From assembly GCA_017442225.1 (NCBI GenBank), contig JAFSAR010000022.1:1-55809 (forward strand): 55,809 bases of DNA. The letters are read 5' to 3'. How positions within the stretch are numbered: position 1 is the stretch's first letter; each line of letters starts with the position of its first letter. The translations under genes were made by a program, and so were the position numbers. The stretch is from Clostridia bacterium (lineage in GTDB: Bacteria > Bacillota > Clostridia > Oscillospirales > Acutalibacteraceae). The notes beneath the pieces are model-generated. The model ran no database searches. It saw only the letters and a list, made by a program, of their open reading frames with translations, and had not been told where the DNA came from. Of this stretch, positions 50,746 through 55,809 are shown piece after piece.

Positions 50746-51468
50746 TTACTTTATCGAAACATTTTTATCAATACTTTTGCATTCAAGTGTTTCACAATGT
50801 ACTTTGTTGCATTTTATAATTTCTGCTTCAATGTTACCGCCTGCCGTTACATTTTTTTCACAGTGCACATCACCGTGAATATCGCACATTGCCGTTACAT
50901 CTCTGCCGCAATTCACATCGCCCTGAATATTACAACCACATTGAATGCTCATACCACAATTACATCCACCGGATAAATTACATTCTACATTAATCGATTT
51001 TCCGCAGTTTGCACCTCCCGACAGATTTCCTCCAACTGTTATAGAACGTCCGGCATTACAACCACCCGAAACATTACCGCTTACTTCAATGTTACACTTA
51101 CTTTCAACACTTTTAGCATCGCCAATGATTTCAAAGGTAAATTTTTCAGTTATCTTATCAGTTACTTGCAAAATTTTTCTACCCTCGCAAACCACACCAC
51201 GAATAATGTCGTCATCAGACCAAGGAAATTCTGTGTAATACTTGATATTACTTTGCATATCACGTGAAAATAATTGGTCTATGCTACAATCAAACAAATC
51301 TGCCATTACAGGCAAAAAGGATATATCTGGTGCCGATTTTGTATTTTCCCACTTTGAAACCGCTTGAAATGTAACACCTAATTTTTGCGCAAGTTCTTCT
51401 TGTGTAAAACCTAACCTTTTACGAAAGTTTTGTATATTAGTCGCTAAAATGATATTTACATTATCCAT
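50746..51468 (-). CDS. XRE-type HTH protein fused to Cys-ladder beta-solenoid (paralogue)
   Basis: This 240-residue protein has the same plan as the gene at 446-1180: an XRE helix-turn-helix (about 8-62), a middle part with FPWSDDDIIRGVVCEGRKIL (matching FPLRDDDIFRVVVARGKKVI in the paralogue), and a Gly/Asn/Cys repeat tail (about 122-230). By hand count Cys 155, 163, 171, 179, 187, 195 and 203 are exactly 8 residues apart, so a solenoid with 16 residues per turn would carry two cysteine columns. The repeat core reads NIQGDVNCG or NLSGGCNCG. I chose the ATG at 51468, preceded by GGAGAGG; the frame is open further upstream but the paralogue starts at the same MDN. The function of the tail is unknown. 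It is monocistronic. Confidence 0.85.
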   Translation of the reverse strand: MDNVNIILATNIQNFRKRLGFTQEELAQKLGVTFQAVSKWENTKSAPDISFLPVMADLFDCSIDQLFSRDMQSNIKYYTEFPWSDDDIIRGVVCEGRKILQVTDKITEKFTFEIIGDAKSVESKCNIEVSGNVSGGCNAGRSITVGGNLSGGANCGKSINVECNLSGGCNCGMSIQCGCNIQGDVNCGRDVTAMCDIHGDVHCEKNVTAGGNIEAEIIKCNKVHCETLECKSIDKNVSIK

Positions 51469-51489
51469 GTTAACCTCTCCTTCCTTGTA

Positions 51490-51518
51490 ATTATAGCAAA
51501 TTAGATAGGCTATAACAA
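51490..51518 (-). promoter_or_regulatory. Promoter of the second HTH/Cys-ladder gene
   Basis: On the minus strand TTGTTA (51513-51518) and TATAAT (51490-51495) are 17 bp apart, 22 bp before the start codon. Confidence 0.65.
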
Positions 51519-51528
51519 TAAAAGAAAA

Positions 51529-51565
51529 GTTGATATTCTTCAACCCGCTGTTGAAAAATATCAAC
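51529..51565 (-). terminator. Inverted repeat: terminator of the cassette or operator of the HTH gene
   Basis: GTTGATATTCTTCAAC (51529-51544) pairs with GTTGAAAAATATCAAC (51550-51565) with one mismatch, and the minus strand continues with TTTTCTTTT, as in a terminator for the upstream membrane gene. It also ends 11 bp before the -35 box of the HTH gene, the same position as the palindromes at 1258-1282. Confidence 0.65.
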
Positions 51566-51627
51566 CTCTTAATTTTATTCACTTATATGCAAATAAATAA
51601 CAATAAAATATTATACAATAGACTCCT

Positions 51628-52071
51628 TTAACCCTTTAGACACTTTTCGGTCATCACTTTATATACATCCGCTATTTTATCCGATATTTGGTTTAAAACT
51701 GTCGTTTGTTCTTCGCCAAATAATTCTTCGTCTTCGGATGCTAATATGTAATTTTCTAAATCTTGTAACTTTGTTTTTAAATTATTATAAAATGTTACAT
51801 CCGTATAAAAAAAGTATAGTGAATTTGATCTTATATCCTTAAGAGTTTGTATTAAATCATCACTTCCAACCAACTTTCCATTAGCTGTTATCGTTATTTT
51901 CTTTCTGTTTTGAGGAATTTTATTTAACAATAAATCTTTATATAAGTCATTAAAATATGTTGATGCTATTGAAATATTGTTTAATTTTTTATCTACCTTT
52001 TTATCATAAACGCCAACTATAATACTCACTATAAGCGATACAACTGACAATACTAATGATATTACTTGCAT
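51628..52071 (-). CDS. Small membrane protein of the GHKL/STAS-like cassette
   Basis: I do not recognise a family. The 147-residue protein has one N-terminal membrane segment (residues 3-22, VISLVLSVVSLIVSIIVGVY) and a mainly helical cytoplasmic part with coiled-coil character (LKTKLQDLENYILASEDEELFGEEQ). It follows the STAS-like gene by 16 bp on the same strand, with a GGGGAGAG site. It may tether the ATPase/STAS-like pair to the membrane or be an effector; both are speculation. Codon use is AT-rich like the rest of this segment. Confidence 0.7.
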   Translation of the reverse strand: MQVISLVLSVVSLIVSIIVGVYDKKVDKKLNNISIASTYFNDLYKDLLLNKIPQNRKKITITANGKLVGSDDLIQTLKDIRSNSLYFFYTDVTFYNNLKTKLQDLENYILASEDEELFGEEQTTVLNQISDKIADVYKVMTEKCLKG

Positions 52072-52087
52072 ATATTCTCTCCCCTTA

Positions 52088-52387
52088 TCAAAAAATCAAA
52101 TTTGTTTTTATCGACGATTTTAAAGACTCATTCTTAGATAATATAACTATTTTTTTCTCTATGGCTTCATAACCAATGTTAGATATTATATCTTCAAAAA
52201 ATCCCTGCACAAACGAAGAGGCTGCTTTAACTATTTGATCTGGAAACTCAATATACGTAATATCATTTGAAAAATCAATATTAGGTTTAACTTGTTGTTC
52301 GTAAACCTCTTTACCATATGGATAATAAGCTAATCTAGTTGTTGCCTTATCAAACACCAATTTAATATGATTAGTTTTGTTCATCAT
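52088..52387 (-). CDS. STAS-like (DUF4325-type) small protein
   Basis: This 99-residue protein has the pattern of the STAS-like DUF4325 family, with YIEFPDQIVKAASSFVQGFFEDI and a preceding beta-strand segment. These proteins often sit beside GHKL ATPases, much like the anti-sigma antagonist SpoIIAA with its kinase SpoIIAB. The gene overlaps the end of the ATPase gene by 17 bp, so translation is coupled. The start is one of two adjacent ATGs (52387 or 52384); the second has better spacing from AAGGTG. There is no obvious phosphorylatable Ser at the SpoIIAA position that I can assign. Confidence 0.68.
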   Translation of the reverse strand: MMNKTNHIKLVFDKATTRLAYYPYGKEVYEQQVKPNIDFSNDITYIEFPDQIVKAASSFVQGFFEDIISNIGYEAIEKKIVILSKNESLKSSIKTNLIF

Positions 52388-53549
52388 TATTCACCTTCAT
52401 AACAAAATTTAAATTATACGCTGTTCCTGGAAAGAAAAAATTGCTTCTATTGATAATCTCTTGACTTGGAATATGTTTAAAATAATCATTAAAATCATTA
52501 AATCCCAACCAGTTGTTTTCATCGTAAGTTAAATATTCAGGAAGAAGTGCTATGATTCTATCACCAGTTATCACATAACAAGTATGAGAATCTGCCCTCT
52601 CTTCTATAGATTTAATTAACAATGTTAATCCTGTTCCTCCTGTAGAATAATTGTCTTTTCTACCAGAAATTTTATGCTGAAATGCTGAAATATTATAAAA
52701 ATCAACCTCATCATATTCTTCAGAAAAACATTTTTTATGGAAATCGTAAGCCTCTTTAACCTTTGGATAACGTTGTTTGCTCTTATCTTCCATATAATTA
52801 TAATTATTAATTTTTTCTTTTATACCGTCACCTAGCAACTTATCGGAGATATTTAGAACAGTAATGTTTATTCCGCAACATCGTTCTCCAGTTTTATTAT
52901 TAATATAATTAGGTGCTAAATCTATATCTAACAGACAATCTGAACACGAATGTTCAATTGCATTACAAATTAATTCCACTACTACTTCTGCGATTTTATC
53001 TATGCATTCGTAATTTATATTAAAACTCTTCTGAAAATTAAAAACATCATCATAAATCTCACTTAGTTTTTCACTATTATATTCATCATATTTTAAAACT
53101 TTCCTATAGTGATTTCTATATATATCAAAATTAAATTTCTCTAAAAATTTTTGGTTTTTTTGATTTGTTTTTTTATCGTTGCAACTTAATAGCAAAAGTG
53201 GTGATGATAAAATTCCTTTTGTTATAATATTGTGCTCAAAATTATAACAAAAATTTAACTTGTGCCCGTAGTTTTCTATTAATGATTTACAAATACACTC
53301 AAATATAGTATAACTCAATTTATCCTCTAATTTCGCTTCTTGAAAAACAAAGTAAATCGGCAAGCGAGAAAAGGAATATTTTTTATGTGCGTGATTAATA
53401 CATTTAATTATTTTACTTATCATAGAATTATTAAATTCAGTATCATTGATATTAATATATATTGCTCCGTTTTCTAATTTTACATGCTTTTTATATATAT
53501 TATTATTCAAATTAAAAGAATTTTTTGTAACGATAGACTTACAATCCAA
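52371..53549 (-). CDS. GHKL-type ATPase of the STAS-like cassette
   Basis: This 392-residue protein has an N-terminal part of about 170 residues that I cannot assign, followed by a GHKL (histidine kinase/Hsp90-type) ATP-binding domain. The N-box is IAEVVVELICNAIEHS (about 185-200) and the G-box STGGTGLTLLIKSIEE lies near 307. No dimerisation His box or receiver is present, so it is not a classic two-component kinase. With the STAS-like and membrane proteins it forms a compact three-gene unit. The start is a TTG at 53549 with AAGGA upstream. The base composition is strongly AT-rich, unlike the central window, which suggests transfer. Confidence 0.75.
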   Translation of the reverse strand: MDCKSIVTKNSFNLNNNIYKKHVKLENGAIYININDTEFNNSMISKIIKCINHAHKKYSFSRLPIYFVFQEAKLEDKLSYTIFECICKSLIENYGHKLNFCYNFEHNIITKGILSSPLLLLSCNDKKTNQKNQKFLEKFNFDIYRNHYRKVLKYDEYNSEKLSEIYDDVFNFQKSFNINYECIDKIAEVVVELICNAIEHSCSDCLLDIDLAPNYINNKTGERCCGINITVLNISDKLLGDGIKEKINNYNYMEDKSKQRYPKVKEAYDFHKKCFSEEYDEVDFYNISAFQHKISGRKDNYSTGGTGLTLLIKSIEERADSHTCYVITGDRIIALLPEYLTYDENNWLGFNDFNDYFKHIPSQEIINRSNFFFPGTAYNLNFVMKVNNDEQN

Positions 53550-54042
53550 ATTTTCACATTCCTTGCTTATTTAATTTAATTTTATTTTATCATACTATAT
53601 CAAAAAAGCAAGTAGTGTATTTTGATGATATGAAGTTTTTATACTATTTACGGCTGTGTAATATTTTGACACTTATAAAATTAACTTAATTAATACATTT
53701 TCATATTAATCAATAAATTGTTTGTTTTGTTGTATAATAACAAAAAGTTGTACAGTTATTTACGGTATTGATTTACTAAATATATTATTCGATGAATGTC
53801 GCATTTGACTTATATAATTAATAAATTAAGAACAAATTATATATTCTCCTTTCTAAAATTAATATTACTAGTAATATATTCATTTACTTATTTGGCAACA
53901 ACCTTATCCAAAAAATATCTTATTAATCAACAAACGAATTTTAATCCTCAAAATATTATCACATATTAACAATATCATATTTTTTTAAAAAAATCACTGA
54001 CATCATAGGACGGTCATATACTTTGCTTTTTAGGTTAGCACA
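53550..54042. other. AT-rich intergenic region
   Basis: I see no gene in this 490-bp stretch. A possible minus-strand promoter for the GHKL gene is TTGCTT (53606-53611) with TAAAAT (53584-53589), 16 bp apart. The remainder is very AT-rich with scattered stops in all frames; it may be decayed sequence at the junction of the acquired cassette. Confidence 0.5.
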
Positions 54043-54708
54043 CTATAATATACTTTTTGTCTCCCCAATCATTTTTATATTCCCATCATATACAACAACA
54101 CCACCTTTTCCTTTATGTTGTGCATAAATAGTTCTCTTTCGTTCTTTTAGAACTTTATCAATTGTCATATTTTGTTCTGATGTGTTTTCATAATGGACCT
54201 GCAAATAAAAATTTTTTAAATATGGTATGCCTTTATAATAATTAAATGTTGTATAATCGTCATTAGGTGATAAAAAATATTCCTCAAATTGTATAACCGC
54301 ACCAGCACTATAGCCGATAACCACTTTATTATGTTGAGTTAATACGTCTATTAAATCAAATTCTTTTAACCTATCCATCATCCTATCGGGCAAGCCGCCT
54401 AAAAAGTATATAATATCGGCATTCTGAATTTTGTTTTTTGCGATTTGTTTTGTATCTTGAAAATAATTTAAGAAAATTATATTTTTCTCTTTAATACCAT
54501 AAGAACACAAAGAGCCAACAATCCCACCATAAAACTTACCTTGTTCTTTACCATAAAGCAATTGCCACTCCGAATTGTTTTTAACCCTACTATCACGGAA
54601 TGAAAATGCAACAACGGCAACTTTATATTCAGGTTTCAAATATTCTTTTAACTCATCATAAATCCAACCAGCATCTAAATCGTAACCTTCTAATAAAATA
54701 TTGACCAT
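54043..54708 (-). CDS. Peptidase S51 (dipeptidase E-like) family protein
   Basis: This 221-residue protein has the S51/class I glutamine amidotransferase-like fold. The nucleophile serine is in VIGYSAGAVI, preceded by DIIYFLGGLPDRM. PepE-type enzymes split Asp-X dipeptides; cyanophycinase is a relative. The catalytic His is probably in LQVHYENTSEQ. The ATG at 54708 follows GGGTG by 9 bp; a GTG four codons upstream overlaps that site. It lies 24 bp after the HAD gene on the same strand. Confidence 0.82.
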   Translation of the reverse strand: MVNILLEGYDLDAGWIYDELKEYLKPEYKVAVVAFSFRDSRVKNNSEWQLLYGKEQGKFYGGIVGSLCSYGIKEKNIIFLNYFQDTKQIAKNKIQNADIIYFLGGLPDRMMDRLKEFDLIDVLTQHNKVVIGYSAGAVIQFEEYFLSPNDDYTTFNYYKGIPYLKNFYLQVHYENTSEQNMTIDKVLKERKRTIYAQHKGKGGVVVYDGNIKMIGETKSIL

Positions 54709-54732
54709 TGTTGATTTCACCCAATTTAATAA

Positions 54733-55332
54733 TCACAGTAATTTACTAAGTTGATTCCTGAAAAGTTTTATATTCCGATTTTCATCATCAAATAAAATAG
54801 TACGTATCCCCAAATCATGCGGGACAACTAAATTCTTTTCAGAATTATCGATAAAAATACATTCGCTTGGCTCAACATTAAGCGATTTAAGTGTTATATC
54901 AAAAATCTTTCTATCACTTTTACCGCATTTGCACTCTGCTGATATGGTTACGAGGTCAAACAAATCAGTTAAATTGTGAAATCTAAGAATTTCAGTAACC
55001 CTATCAACCTTGTTATCAGTAATCATACCGATTTTATATTTAGTTTTCAGTTCGCGAACAAGTGAAATCATCTCATTATCAAGAGGAGTGTTTATAAATG
55101 AATCAATAAGTATTTGAAAAACAATATCACGACCTACGTTTTTGCAATATTCTGCCCAGATATCTTTGTGGGTATATTCTCCGTAAAGTAATCCTGGATT
55201 GATTTTATAATATTCTCTTTTTAAAACATCAATCGGCACATCGGTGTTTTCACCCAAATATCGCAAAATAGAGTCGGAACCGTATTTATCAATAGTTAAT
55301 ACACCATCAAAATCAAAAAGAATTGCTTTCAT
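54733..55332 (-). CDS. HAD-superfamily hydrolase
   Basis: This 199-residue protein has HAD motif I DFDGVLT (residues 7-13), motif II in GMITDNK and motif IV in CIFIDNSEKN, with a helical cap between. These proteins are usually small phosphatases for sugar phosphates or nucleotides; the substrate cannot be told. A GGATGTG site precedes the ATG. It is upstream of the S51 peptidase. Confidence 0.88.
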   Translation of the reverse strand: MKAILFDFDGVLTIDKYGSDSILRYLGENTDVPIDVLKREYYKINPGLLYGEYTHKDIWAEYCKNVGRDIVFQILIDSFINTPLDNEMISLVRELKTKYKIGMITDNKVDRVTEILRFHNLTDLFDLVTISAECKCGKSDRKIFDITLKSLNVEPSECIFIDNSEKNLVVPHDLGIRTILFDDENRNIKLFRNQLSKLL

Positions 55333-55383
55333 TCAAATCACATCCTTTAAATTAAGTTTAACATAAACTTTGTAGTTTGTAAA

Positions 55384-55547
55384 TGATGTATCTCGCTGAT
55401 ACTCGAAATGATGTCAGGCTTAAGCCTTAATGATGCATTGTAACCAATATGATGCAATGTTTGCCTTAAATAATTAGCGTAGCGACATCATTAGGCAAAG
55501 CCGTCATCATTAACAAAATGACATCATTTGCCGCAAGGCAAACATTA
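55384..55547. repeat. Fold-back intergenic repeat (ATGATG/CATCAT rich)
   Basis: The left half contains four ATGATG units (near 55384, 55409, 55429 and 55450) and the right half three CATCAT units (near 55487, 55504 and 55522), with GGCTTAAGCC and GGCAAAGCC stretches nearby. The halves are imperfect inverted copies, so the element can fold back on itself. It resembles a MITE-like dispersed repeat, but no second copy is in the window. Confidence 0.5.
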
Positions 55548-55558
55548 TTACAAAAAAG

Positions 55559-55588
55559 AAAAACCTTGTGTTTTTACACAAGGTTTCT
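55559..55588 (-). terminator. Terminator after 5S rRNA
   Basis: AAACCTTGTG (55561-55570) pairs with CACAAGGTTT (55577-55586), and the minus strand continues into a T run (TTTTTCTTTTTT). It ends the tRNA-Asn/5S transcript. Confidence 0.85.
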
Positions 55589-55593
55589 TTTGT

Positions 55594-55709
55594 GTTGGCA
55601 TCTACTTATCTTCCCAGGCAGCTGCCCGCCAAGTATTTTCAGCGCAAGTGAGCTTAACTTCTGTGTTCGGTATGGGAACAGGTGGACCCTCACCGCAATC
55701 AACACCAAC
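55594..55709 (-). rRNA. rrf: 5S ribosomal RNA
   Basis: Read on the minus strand, the sequence contains the invariant 5S segments CCTGTTCCCATACCGAACAC and AGAAGTTAAGCTC. The ends GTTGG (55705-55709) and CCAAC (55594-55598) pair as helix I. The length of about 116 fits. Confidence 0.95.
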
Positions 55710-55711
55710 TA

Positions 55712-55787
55712 TGGCGCCTCAAGTAGGACTCGAACCTACGACAACTCGGTTAACAGCCGAGTGCTCTACCGACTGAGCTATTAAGGC
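55712..55787 (-). tRNA. tRNA-Asn (anticodon GTT)
   Basis: On the minus strand the acceptor GCCTTAA pairs with TTGAGGC, followed by discriminator G and an encoded CCA. The D arm GCTC/GAGC, the anticodon stem CTCGG/CCGAG with loop CTGTTAA, and the T arm GTAGG-TTCGAGT-CCTAC are all intact. Anticodon GTT (55752-55754) reads Asn codons. Only two bases separate the CCA end from the 5S rRNA. Confidence 0.97.
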
Positions 55788-55809
55788 ATATTGTGCGTGC
55801 CCTAAGGCA

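Noticed and set aside
51628..53549. Classic two-component system
   Set aside because: The GHKL protein has no phospho-acceptor His box and there is no response regulator.
55384..55547. CRISPR array
   Set aside because: The units are short, unevenly spaced and inverted between halves; there are no regular spacers or cas genes.

Overview
The window looks like a chromosomal piece of a spore-forming, low-GC Gram-positive anaerobe of the class Clostridia (Oscillospirales/Ruminococcaceae-like, by inference). Supporting signs are spoIIID, a glycyl-radical microcompartment, type III glutamine synthetase, an ECF-type folate transporter with a THF riboswitch, the rpsO-pnp pair, strong AGGAGG ribosome sites and TTGACA-17-TATAAT promoters. 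No phage, transposase, integrase or CRISPR array was seen.

Region 1 (1-1.4 kb): a repeat-like non-coding stretch and a helix-turn-helix protein fused to a cysteine-ladder solenoid. Region 2 (1.4-15.1 kb): one complete bacterial microcompartment locus on the minus strand, of the glycyl-radical type that ferments fucose/rhamnose (GRM5-like). It reads from a B12-independent diol dehydratase and its activase, EutS and EutP, then from a second promoter through a class II aldolase, a GlcG-like protein, a Zn alcohol dehydrogenase, five single-domain shell proteins, EutN, PduS/RnfC, PduT, a DeoR regulator, aldehyde dehydrogenase and PduL. The aldolase would cleave deoxysugar-1-phosphates to DHAP and lactaldehyde. 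Lactaldehyde would be reduced to 1,2-propanediol, dehydrated to propanal, and then oxidised via propanoyl-CoA to propanoyl-phosphate or reduced to propanol. Five cargo proteins carry a similar short amphipathic encapsulation helix.

Region 3 (15.1-35 kb): mostly housekeeping genes: spoIIID, a pyridoxal-kinase-like gene divergent from a truncated MocR regulator, a carbohydrate-active enzyme candidate, ddl-murF, a GMP synthase ATPase subunit next to a CofE-like protein, an M14 peptidase, a Nudix hydrolase, THF riboswitch-folT, an MGMT-like protein, citrate synthase, an SLC13-like permease, nth, a PTS IIC-like protein, a small XRE/membrane pair, and rpsO-pnp. Region 4 (35-51 kb): HtrA, a GH106-like glycosidase, a five-gene amino-sugar operon (nagB, TIM barrel, two Gfo/Idh/MocA dehydrogenases, nagA) facing an AraC regulator, an ECF sigma with a beta-propeller partner, glnN and an LCP-like protein.

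Region 5 (50.7-55.8 kb): a second helix-turn-helix/cysteine-ladder protein, then an AT-rich segment with a three-gene cassette (membrane protein, STAS-like protein, GHKL ATPase), an S51-type peptidase and a HAD hydrolase, a fold-back repeat, and finally 5S rRNA and tRNA-Asn.

The strongest candidates for undescribed biology are the two helix-turn-helix/cysteine-ladder proteins, the shell protein with two translation starts and a Lys/Thr/Ala-rich tail, the structured spoIIID start site, and the AT-rich GHKL/STAS-like/membrane cassette. All functions are inferred by reading the sequence; no database search was run.
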